Source of the DNA: Salinimicrobium catena
GTDB taxonomy: Bacteria > Bacteroidota > Bacteroidia > Flavobacteriales > Flavobacteriaceae
Direction: 5' to 3'
Assembly: GCF_900102915.1 (NCBI RefSeq)
Contig: NZ_FNGG01000003.1
Location: 182,295 to 246,294, forward strand
DNA: 64,000 bases
The notes under the pieces were generated by a model, which was not told the DNA's origin, ran no database searches, and worked only from the letters and a program-made list of their open reading frames with translations. Positions 49,566-57,588 of the stretch are shown here, in pieces. The position numbers and the translations under genes were made by a program. Every line of letters begins with the position of its first letter. The stretch's first letter is position 1.

Positions 49566-52214
49566 TTAAATGGTCAATCCAGACCTTTTAAGACCTTGAG
49601 TAACGATCAAGCCTGCTATCCCAAAAGCTCCAATGGTAAGGATCTGTTCCAAATTGAGCGGCACCAGGTTGAGGACCTCGGCTACAACAGGAATGTGGTA
49701 CACGACGACCAGGATAAGCAATGAAAATGCCAGTGCCGCCCAAATCCATTCATTTGTGGTCACTTCATTGACAAAGAAAGATCGTTCTTTCTTGGGAAGG
49801 TTAAAGACATTGAGCAATTGTGCGAAAATAAGGGTGTAAAATGCCATATTGTTTACCTCCAGCAGAGAGTACTCTTTGTAGTGCCAGGCATAGACGGTGA
49901 TGCCAATGACCGCAGTGGTAATGGTAAGTCCAAACACCACAATTGAGAGCCAGAGTTTATGTGTAAGTATAGCTTCTTTTGGATCTCGCGGCGGTTGCTC
50001 CATCACTTTTTTATCACCCCTTCCCATTCCCAGTGCCAGGGCGGGAAAAACATCGGTCACCAGGTTCAGGAAAAGGATCTGCAACGGCAATAACGGCATG
50101 GGCAGGTTCACCATAGATGCCGCTCCAACCGAAATGATCTCCGCCAGGTTACAGGAAAGCAGGAAGACAACGAACTGACGAATGTTTTCAAAGATGGTGC
50201 GACCCTGCCTTATGGCTAGTTCTGTTGAGGTGAATTTATCATCCATCAGGATCACATCGGCCACTTCTTTTGCGGCCTCAGTACCTCTAATTCCCATTGC
50301 GATCCCAATATCGGCTTTTTTAAGGGCCGGGGCATCGTTCACCCCGTCACCCAGCATTCCCACAACCTGGTTGTTCTTTTGATAGAGGTTCACCAGGTCC
50401 AGTTTTTGTTTCGGCGCCATGCGTGCAAAAATACTGGCCTGCAATACCTGCTCCTCCTTAGCGGCCGACATTTTATCATATTCCGGCAGGTCTCCCCCAT
50501 GAACGACCTCCTGTCTATCTTCTGCGGAAGAGAGTAATCCTATTTCTTCCCCGATCTTTCGGGCAGTATCTGGATGATCTCCCGTGATCATCACCACTTT
50601 GATGCCGGCATTCCTGTAGGTGGCGATCGCCTGGCGGATGTCGCTCCTGGGAGGATCTAAAAAGGCGGTAACACCTATGAATACAAGATTACTGAAAATG
50701 GCATTTTCACGAGGTGGTTCCTTAGAATGGGCAGAAGCGAAAGCCAGCACCCGCATTCCGGAAGCTGCCAGGAAATTCACCTTTTCTGCCCAACCTTGCT
50801 TATCTGAAAAAGCGGTTTTGCTTCCGTCTTCCTTCAGAATATACTCGCAGGATTCTATAAGGCTTTCAAAAGCGCCTTTTACGGCTATGTAACATTCGTC
50901 CTTGTTCGTATGAATAGTTGCCATTTTTTTGATGTCAGCATCAAAAGGGACCTCCCTGATCCTGGGATACTCCTCTCTGATATTTTCCTCATCAAATTCG
51001 ATCTCGTTAGAGAAGTTGAGCAACCCCACTTCAACCGGATCTCCCACCAGTTTGCCTTCCTCTCTTTTACTGTTATTGCATAATACCGCCACCTTTAGAA
51101 GATCCCGAAAATTCTCTTTTAAGAGCATACTTTCAGCCGTACTTTTTTCACACCATTCCTCCGGGCCAAAATCAGCATCCATGAGAAGCACCCTGTGCAC
51201 AGCCATTTTGTTCTCGGTAAGGGTTCCGGTCTTATCGGTACATATGATCCCGGTTGCCCCGAGGGTTTCCACCGCTTCCAGTTTTTTGATCACCACCTTG
51301 CGATGGCTCAGCTTCAGCATTCCGCGGGCAAGGGCAATGGTTGCGACTATAGGCAGCCCTTCGGGGATAGCTGCAACGGCAAGAGCGATGCCCGTTTCTA
51401 TCATAAGCAACAGGTCCTCTCCTTGTAAATATCCTGTAACGGCGATCATTACGGCAAGAATGATGGTAAGCCAAATGAGCTTATGGCTCAGGCGGGAAAG
51501 TTTGCGCTCCAGTGGGGTCCTTACTTTCGTAGCCTGGCGGGTTAGTTTACTTATTTCTCCCAGTACCGTCACATCACCGGTGGCGGTGACCACTGCTTTA
51601 CCGCTTCCTCTTGAAATGATCGTGCCCTTAAAGAGCATGTTTGCCCTTTCTGCCAGAACAGTAGATTCTTCTAATGAAGCCGTGTGTTTGTCTACCTGGT
51701 TGCTCTCGCCGGTTAGAGCGGCTTCTTTGACCGCCAGGCTTTGTTCCTCTAGCAAACGGGCATCAGCGGGTACCACGTCTCCAGCCTTGAGAAGGATTAT
51801 ATCCCCCGGCACCAGAAATTGCAGGTTCAGGTGCCTTTCCTGTCCGTCTCTAAGCACATTGGCAAATGTCTCTACCAGCTTTTGCAGGGCCTCGACCGAT
51901 CTTACTGCCTGCCATTCCATAAAAAAACCAATGGAAGCCGTGATGAGGATCACTACCAGTACCGCAAAGCCTTCCAGGATCTCGTTGAAGAGAAAAGCCA
52001 AAAGAGTAGCGCCGCCGAGCACATAGATGACCGGGTCAAGGAACTGCTCCAGAAAAATCAGCCAGGTTCTTTTGGGCCGGGTCTTTTCGAGCCGGTTCTT
52101 TCCGTATTTCAACAGCCTTTCTTCAGCTTCGGCCGAGGTGAGTCCGATCCTGGGATCCACCTCCAGACGGGAGATCACCTCATTTGTGGTCAAGCTGTGG
52201 GCATTGTTGATCAT
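49566..52214 (-). CDS. P2-type cation-translocating ATPase, 882 aa
   Basis: This is a complete P-type ATPase with about ten helices. The phosphorylation site is ICTDKTGTLTENK, the actuator loop has LTGESNQVDK, the membrane ion site AAIPEGLPIVATIALAR and the hinge MLGDGVNDAPALKKADIGI. The PEGLP form belongs to the P2 group (Ca2+ or Na+ export); the mycobacterial CtpF in the DosR regulon is of this type. It has no cysteine-rich metal-binding domain, so heavy metals are unlikely. Its promoter shares a box with the divergent PfkB gene. Confidence 0.93.
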   Translation of the reverse strand: MINNAHSLTTNEVISRLEVDPRIGLTSAEAEERLLKYGKNRLEKTRPKRTWLIFLEQFLDPVIYVLGGATLLAFLFNEILEGFAVLVVILITASIGFFMEWQAVRSVEALQKLVETFANVLRDGQERHLNLQFLVPGDIILLKAGDVVPADARLLEEQSLAVKEAALTGESNQVDKHTASLEESTVLAERANMLFKGTIISRGSGKAVVTATGDVTVLGEISKLTRQATKVRTPLERKLSRLSHKLIWLTIILAVMIAVTGYLQGEDLLLMIETGIALAVAAIPEGLPIVATIALARGMLKLSHRKVVIKKLEAVETLGATGIICTDKTGTLTENKMAVHRVLLMDADFGPEEWCEKSTAESMLLKENFRDLLKVAVLCNNSKREEGKLVGDPVEVGLLNFSNEIEFDEENIREEYPRIREVPFDADIKKMATIHTNKDECYIAVKGAFESLIESCEYILKEDGSKTAFSDKQGWAEKVNFLAASGMRVLAFASAHSKEPPRENAIFSNLVFIGVTAFLDPPRSDIRQAIATYRNAGIKVVMITGDHPDTARKIGEEIGLLSSAEDRQEVVHGGDLPEYDKMSAAKEEQVLQASIFARMAPKQKLDLVNLYQKNNQVVGMLGDGVNDAPALKKADIGIAMGIRGTEAAKEVADVILMDDKFTSTELAIRQGRTIFENIRQFVVFLLSCNLAEIISVGAASMVNLPMPLLPLQILFLNLVTDVFPALALGMGRGDKKVMEQPPRDPKEAILTHKLWLSIVVFGLTITTAVIGITVYAWHYKEYSLLEVNNMAFYTLIFAQLLNVFNLPKKERSFFVNEVTTNEWIWAALAFSLLILVVVYHIPVVAEVLNLVPLNLEQILTIGAFGIAGLIVTQGLKRSGLTI

Positions 52215-52232
52215 GTACCGTGGGTTTAACTT

Positions 52233-52306
52233 TGAATTTACGAACCGGGCGGTCTTTGTTCAATGATATTTATCAATGGGCTTTTCTGTTGAAAAAGTTA
52301 TTCTTA
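52233..52306. promoter_or_regulatory. shared bidirectional TGAY-N4-RTCA box for ATPase and PfkB operon
   Basis: The single box TGATATTTATCA at 52264-52275 has a minus-strand TAAATTCA at 52233-52240 and a plus-strand TATTCTTA at 52299-52306. Both end 36.5 bp from the centre and match four of six positions. The ATG at 52363 is downstream of both, so the earlier frame start at 52276 (within the promoter) is false. Confidence 0.62.
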
Positions 52307-52362
52307 AATTAGGTATAAATCCTGACATTTCAGATGATTATAACCTCAACCTGTTATTAGAC

Positions 52363-53307
52363 ATGATCCTGACCCTTACCATAAATCCGGCTCTTGACCT
52401 GTATACCCGAGTAGAAAAAGTATATCCAGGGGAAAAGCTGAGGTGTGAAAAAGCAAAGCTGGATCCCGGTGGAGGAGGGGTCAACGTTTCCCGTGTCATC
52501 CACCGTCTTGGCGGGGAAACTACCGCCATCTATTCCCGAGGAGGTTATACCGGAGAGATCTTTAAAGACCTGCTGGAGCAGGAAGGAGTGAAGCAGGACA
52601 CAGTGGAAATAGCAGAAGCCATAAGGCAGAATATCGCGGTTACCGAAACTTCTTCGGGGGAGTTGTACCGCTTCGGTTTTCCCGGACCTTCCCTTTCTGA
52701 AACAGAATTCCAGGACGTTCTTACCCGCTTAAATCTTTATAAAATGGCGGATTTTTGGGTGGCCAGCGGCAGTCTTCCGCCGGGAGTACCCGATGACTTT
52801 TATGCCCAGGTAGCTGAAAAAGCCGCAGAAAATAATGTAAAACTGGTACTGGACACATCAGGAAAAGCCTTTTCCAAGATCCTGGAAAAAGGGGCTTACC
52901 TTTTAAAACCGAACAAGAACGAACTCGAAGACCTGGTAGGGATAAAAGCAGACGATGAGCAGAAGCAAAAAGAACTTCTGCTGCAGGTGCTTGAAAAATA
53001 CCCGGTAGAGGTCATCGTACTTTCTCTGGGCTCACAGGGGGCTTTGCTCGCTACAAAGGGTAAGGTGCGACATTTTCCCGCGCCCGAGGTAGTTCATGTC
53101 AGCTCTATTGGCGCGGGAGACAGTATGGTTGCCGGCATGGTTTACAGTCTCTCCAGGGGCGATGAATTGGAAAAGGCCATTTTGTACGGCCTTGCCTGCG
53201 GAAGCGCCACCATAAAATCTCCGGGAACCGAATTGCTGAAAAAAGAGGATGTAGAACCTCTGTTTCAAAAGCTGTTGAACAAGGTGCAAATGAATGACCT
53301 TCTTTAA
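52363..53307 (+). CDS. PfkB-type 1-phosphofructokinase family hexose kinase
   Basis: The 314-aa protein has the ribokinase/PfkB fold of 1-phosphofructokinase and PfkB. It opens MILTLTINPALDLYTRVEKV and has GGGGVNVSRVIHRLGG in the sugar site; the catalytic base Asp lies in SSIGAGDSMVAGMVY. It phosphorylates fructose 6-phosphate, fructose 1-phosphate or tagatose 6-phosphate. The ATG at 52363 gives the family-typical start. It heads a four-gene operon with an ATPase, a HAD fusion and a GH65 phosphorylase. PfkB in mycobacteria is a DosR-regulon gene. Confidence 0.9.
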   Translation: MILTLTINPALDLYTRVEKVYPGEKLRCEKAKLDPGGGGVNVSRVIHRLGGETTAIYSRGGYTGEIFKDLLEQEGVKQDTVEIAEAIRQNIAVTETSSGELYRFGFPGPSLSETEFQDVLTRLNLYKMADFWVASGSLPPGVPDDFYAQVAEKAAENNVKLVLDTSGKAFSKILEKGAYLLKPNKNELEDLVGIKADDEQKQKELLLQVLEKYPVEVIVLSLGSQGALLATKGKVRHFPAPEVVHVSSIGAGDSMVAGMVYSLSRGDELEKAILYGLACGSATIKSPGTELLKKEDVEPLFQKLLNKVQMNDLL

Positions 53308-53318
53308 AAACCGGTGCT

Positions 53319-56042
53319 GTGGCTTCAGAAAAGAAAAAGAAGGTCAATGATGCTTATCGCAAAGAGTTCCCGCAGGTAGCAGAGGAACTCACTGCCGATG
53401 CCGAAAATGGCCTTTCCAAGGATGAAGCCCATAAAAGACTGAAGCAGTTCGGGCGAAACAAATTAAGAGAAACCAAAAAAAGAAGCATCTGGGACCTGGT
53501 GGTGTCCCAGGTCAATAATCCGGTGATCTATCTTTTGACCGCCGCGGCATTCCTCGCCTTCAGCTTTGGAGACTTGCCCGAGGGAATTGCCATTCTGGTT
53601 GTCTTGCTAGTGAATACCATAATTGGCTTCTGGATGGAATTCCAGGCACAAAAATCGATGGAAGCTATCAGGAAACTTGACCGCATTGAGGCAAAGGTTA
53701 TACGGAGTGGCAATCAGGTGCAGATTGATGCCGAAGAAGTGGTTCCAGGTGACCTGCTGATCGTTGAAGCCGGAGACCTTGTACCGGCTGATTCCCGTAT
53801 AGTTGAGGCAACAGAACTTAAGGTGGATGAATCTCCTCTTACGGGCGAATCTGTTCCTGTGGATAAAAATTCCGAGGCCATTAAAGAGGAGAAACAGGTG
53901 GCCGACCGCACCAATATTGTCTATAAAGGTACGGCCGTCACTGCCGGAAAAGGAAGCGCTCTGGTCTTTGGTACAGGCATGGATACCGAGGTGGGGAACA
54001 TTTCCAGCCTGGTGGAAGAACAGGAGAATGATGATACGCCGCTATCTAAAAAACTGAATAAGCTTACTACAAACCTTATTTGGGTCATTCTGGCCATGGC
54101 TGCAGCCTTTTTCGTGATAGGCTGGCTGGCGGGCAAAGAAATGTACCAGTTGGTACAGACTTCAATTGCCTGGGCCATTGCCGCCATTCCCGAAGGTTTG
54201 CCCATTGTGGCCAGTATTGCCCTGGCCCGCGGCATGTTCCGGCTTTCAAAAAAGAATGTACTCATCAAGAAATTAAGTGCAGTTGAAACTTTGGGAGAGA
54301 CCACGGTGATCTTTACAGACAAAACCGGAACGCTTACCAAAAATCAGCTTACGGTGGATACCTTATATTTTCCGGGAGATAAGCTGTTGAAGATAGACTG
54401 GCATTCAAAAGAAAAGCCCACTGTAGAAGGAGGGGAGTCGGGAGAAGATGAAAATTACAGGCAGATCCTACGAATCGCTGTGCTGGCGAACGATGCGTCC
54501 CTGCCCGAAAATGGGGAGCAGAGGACTGAAGAGGAAGACGGTCATCCCGCCGGGCAGGGAGATCCTTTGGAACTCGCTCTCTTGAACCTGGTAAAGAAGG
54601 TCGATCCTGACCTATTCAAAGAAATGGAGGAACTTGAACGGGAAATGCACGACCCTTTCGATTCAGATTCAATGGTCATGGGAACAATTTGTGCCGAAAA
54701 TGATGAGTATTATGTGGCCGGAAAAGGCTCTCCAGATGCCATTATTGAGCGATGTGTAAAGATCCTGAAAGAAGGTGAGATAAGTGATCTTTCCGAAGAT
54801 GAAAAGGAGAAATGGAAGGAGAGGAACAATGAACTTTCCGAAGACGGTCTTCGCGTGCTGGCATTCGCATACAAAAACACAGATATTCTTCCGGAGGGTG
54901 AAGAAGCCGAAGATTTTCTGCATGATCTCATTTTTGTTGGTCTTATAGGATTCCTTGATCCGCCGCGAAAGGAGGTGGCAAAGTCCATGGAGGTTTGCAA
55001 GGAGGCGGGAATAAAGGTAGTGATGGTAACCGGCGATCATCCGGGAACAGCCAAAAATGTGGGGAAACAAGTGCATCTTTTTTCTGAAGAAGAAGGGGAG
55101 GACAGGGTAATGCACGGTAAACACTTGCAGAAGGAAATGAATGACGGCAACCATCAAAAATTAGGAAATACCCAGGTTTTTTCGAGAGTAGATCCAGAGC
55201 AAAAGTTGGTTTTGATCAAACATTTTCAGGAACAGGGGGAGATCGTTGGCATGACGGGTGACGGGGTGAATGACGCCCCGGCCCTCAAGAAAGCAGATAT
55301 CGGTATTGCCATGGGTAAACGCGGCACCCAGGTAGCCCAGGAGGTATCGGACGTGGTGCTGAAAGATGATTCTTTTGATTCTATTGTTGTTGCCGTAAAA
55401 CAGGGACGGATCATATTTGGAAACATCAGGCGATTTGTGATGTACCAGCTTTCCTATCATCTTGGGGAGATCATTTTGATCGCCCTCATCAGTTTCACCC
55501 TTTTCATACTTCCCATTTTGCCATTGCAGTTGCTCTTTCTTAACTTGTTGTCTGATGTTTTTCCGGCACTGGCACTGGGAGTAGGCGAAGGAAATGAAGA
55601 GGTAATGAAAATGCCTCCCAAAGATCCTAAAGAGCCTATAATTACCAGGAAGAACTGGCTGCAGATAGGCATTTATGGACTGATCATAGGGGGAGCCGTT
55701 TCAGGAGCCTATTTTTACGGACATTTCGTTTGGGAAACTTCCGAAGAGATCAACAACAATATCGCTTTTTTCAGCCTGGCCTTTGCACAATTCCTTCATG
55801 TGCTTAACATGCGAGAGGCAAAAGAAAACGTGTTCAATAACCAGGTGACTCGCAATAAGTATGTATGGCTCGCCGTGATCTTTTGTGTTGTGGTGCTTAT
55901 GGCCGCCTATTTCATCCCGGTTTTGGCCGAAGTACTGGCTTTTGTCTCCCTGGGAAGTAGGGAATGGTTGCTCATAGCAGTTGCCAGCCTGTTGCCTACC
56001 ATCATAATTCAGATAATTAAGCTTTTTAGAAACGATTTTTAA
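53319..56042 (+). CDS. P2-type cation-translocating ATPase, 907 aa
   Basis: A second P2-type ATPase starts with GTG at 53319 (MASEKKKKVNDAYRKEF), 11 bp after the PfkB stop. Motifs are VIFTDKTGTLTKNQ, LTGESVPVDK, AAIPEGLPIVASIALAR and MTGDGVNDAPALKKADIGIA. It has an acidic insertion around ENGEQRTEEEDGHPAG. It is similar to the neighbour at 49566-52214 but not a recent copy. With two PEGLP pumps beside glycolytic genes, cation export under low energy is a fair guess. Confidence 0.93.
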   Translation: MASEKKKKVNDAYRKEFPQVAEELTADAENGLSKDEAHKRLKQFGRNKLRETKKRSIWDLVVSQVNNPVIYLLTAAAFLAFSFGDLPEGIAILVVLLVNTIIGFWMEFQAQKSMEAIRKLDRIEAKVIRSGNQVQIDAEEVVPGDLLIVEAGDLVPADSRIVEATELKVDESPLTGESVPVDKNSEAIKEEKQVADRTNIVYKGTAVTAGKGSALVFGTGMDTEVGNISSLVEEQENDDTPLSKKLNKLTTNLIWVILAMAAAFFVIGWLAGKEMYQLVQTSIAWAIAAIPEGLPIVASIALARGMFRLSKKNVLIKKLSAVETLGETTVIFTDKTGTLTKNQLTVDTLYFPGDKLLKIDWHSKEKPTVEGGESGEDENYRQILRIAVLANDASLPENGEQRTEEEDGHPAGQGDPLELALLNLVKKVDPDLFKEMEELEREMHDPFDSDSMVMGTICAENDEYYVAGKGSPDAIIERCVKILKEGEISDLSEDEKEKWKERNNELSEDGLRVLAFAYKNTDILPEGEEAEDFLHDLIFVGLIGFLDPPRKEVAKSMEVCKEAGIKVVMVTGDHPGTAKNVGKQVHLFSEEEGEDRVMHGKHLQKEMNDGNHQKLGNTQVFSRVDPEQKLVLIKHFQEQGEIVGMTGDGVNDAPALKKADIGIAMGKRGTQVAQEVSDVVLKDDSFDSIVVAVKQGRIIFGNIRRFVMYQLSYHLGEIILIALISFTLFILPILPLQLLFLNLLSDVFPALALGVGEGNEEVMKMPPKDPKEPIITRKNWLQIGIYGLIIGGAVSGAYFYGHFVWETSEEINNNIAFFSLAFAQFLHVLNMREAKENVFNNQVTRNKYVWLAVIFCVVVLMAAYFIPVLAEVLAFVSLGSREWLLIAVASLLPTIIIQIIKLFRNDF

Positions 56043-56059
56043 CTACCAAACCAAATAAA

Positions 56060-57583
56060 ATGAAGTACGCAATTAGAGCTGCAATTATAGATCTTGACGG
56101 GGTCCTCACCCAAACGGCTTCTCAGCACGCGCGTGCCTGGAAGTCGGTTTTTGACGAGTATAACTCTAAACGGGCAGAGGTCGGAAAAGAGCAGTTTCAA
56201 GCATTTGTGATCGAGGAGGATTATCCGAAATACATTGACGGAATTTCAAGGTATGACGGGGTTATGGCCTTTTTAAGGTCTCGCGGAATCGATCTGCCTT
56301 ATGGCTCTGCGGAAGATGGCCGTGATGCTGAAACTGTCTGCGGAATAGGAAACCGGAAGAACAGCATCTACCAGGAGCTCCTGGCGCAGGAAGGAGTGCA
56401 GGTTTTTGAACAGAATGTAGAGGTGATTCGATCTTGGAAGGCGCAAGGCATTAAGACCGCTGTGGTCTCTGCCAGCAAAAATTGCCAAAAGATCCTTGAC
56501 CTTAGCGGACTTAGTGATCTCTTTGAGGTACGGGTTGATGGCATCACAGCCGAAGAAAAGAATCTGCCGGGAAAACCTGCGCCAGATACCTTTTTGGAAG
56601 CGGCACGGCAGCTTGATATCCCGCCGCAGGAAACTCTTGTGGTAGAAGATGCACAGGCAGGAGTGGAGGCCGGAAAGAAAGGGGAATTCCGGTTGGTGAT
56701 AGGCATCAAAAATGCTTCTAATGAAAAGGAACTTTTAGAGAAGGGGGCAAACCTGGTTGTGGATAATCTAAAGCAGTTGGATATGGAGTTCAAAAAAAGT
56801 AAAGATCCCAAGGTGCTGCCATCGGCTATAAAATGTTTTGGTGAGCTATCGGCTCAGTTCAAAGGTCAAACTCCTTTGCTTTTCCTGGATTTTGACGGGA
56901 CGTTGTCGCCAATCGTCGAGCATCATGAAGACGCAGAAATTTCAGATGAGATGCGGGAATTGGTGGAAGATCTTGCGGAGAAATATCCGGTGGCTGTGGT
57001 GAGCGGCCGCGGACTTGCAGACGTGAAAAAAAGAGTGGGGCTGCCGGAACTGTTCTATGCCGGCAGTCACGGGTTCGAGATATCTGGGCCTAAAGGTTTT
57101 GCCCGTGATCATGAGGAAGCGGTAAAGGTAATGCCCGTTTTTAATGAGCTCCAACCTATCCTAAAAGAAAAACTGGAACACCTTCCGGGAGTTGATTTTG
57201 AGCGCAAGAAATTTACCCTTGCCGTGCATTACAGGCAGGTACTGCCAGAAAGGGAGCGGGAGGTGCATGAGATAGTAGAAGCTGTTCTAAAGGATCATCC
57301 GCAGGTAATAGGGGCAGGTGGAAAGAAAGTGATCGAGATTCGTCCGGCAATTGACTGGCATAAAGGAAAGGCTGTGGAATTCCTGAAAAAGGAAATCAAT
57401 AAAGGAAAAGACACTTTCTCTGTCTATGTAGGGGACGATGTAACCGATGAGGACGCTTTCAAATTTGTAGCCAACGGTCTGGGTATCCTGGTTGGAGATC
57501 ATGGCCGCGACACCTATGCAGATTACCACCTGGAAGACCTGGAGCAGGTAAAACAATTCTTCAAAAGGCTGTTGAATCTATAG
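56060..57583 (+). CDS. fused beta-phosphoglucomutase-like HAD / trehalose-6-phosphate phosphatase
   Basis: The 507-aa protein joins two HAD enzymes. Residues about 1-245 form a beta-phosphoglucomutase-like unit (AAIIDLDGVLTQTASQHA, later VVEDAQAGVEAGKKG); residues about 255-507 are OtsB-like trehalose-phosphatase (LLFLDFDGTLSPIVEHHED, VVSGRGLADVKKRV, YVGDDVTDEDAFKFV). The first would turn beta-glucose 1-phosphate into glucose 6-phosphate; the second would yield trehalose from trehalose 6-phosphate. Both fit the GH65 phosphorylase encoded 5 bp downstream. No OtsA is in the window. Confidence 0.9.
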   Translation: MKYAIRAAIIDLDGVLTQTASQHARAWKSVFDEYNSKRAEVGKEQFQAFVIEEDYPKYIDGISRYDGVMAFLRSRGIDLPYGSAEDGRDAETVCGIGNRKNSIYQELLAQEGVQVFEQNVEVIRSWKAQGIKTAVVSASKNCQKILDLSGLSDLFEVRVDGITAEEKNLPGKPAPDTFLEAARQLDIPPQETLVVEDAQAGVEAGKKGEFRLVIGIKNASNEKELLEKGANLVVDNLKQLDMEFKKSKDPKVLPSAIKCFGELSAQFKGQTPLLFLDFDGTLSPIVEHHEDAEISDEMRELVEDLAEKYPVAVVSGRGLADVKKRVGLPELFYAGSHGFEISGPKGFARDHEEAVKVMPVFNELQPILKEKLEHLPGVDFERKKFTLAVHYRQVLPEREREVHEIVEAVLKDHPQVIGAGGKKVIEIRPAIDWHKGKAVEFLKKEINKGKDTFSVYVGDDVTDEDAFKFVANGLGILVGDHGRDTYADYHLEDLEQVKQFFKRLLNL

Positions 57584-57588
57584 GTAAA

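Noticed and set aside
50929-52026. 365-codon open frame on the plus strand
   Set aside because: It is antisense to the P2 ATPase gene, which has all catalytic motifs; the frame has no family resemblance and is a shadow of high-GC third positions.
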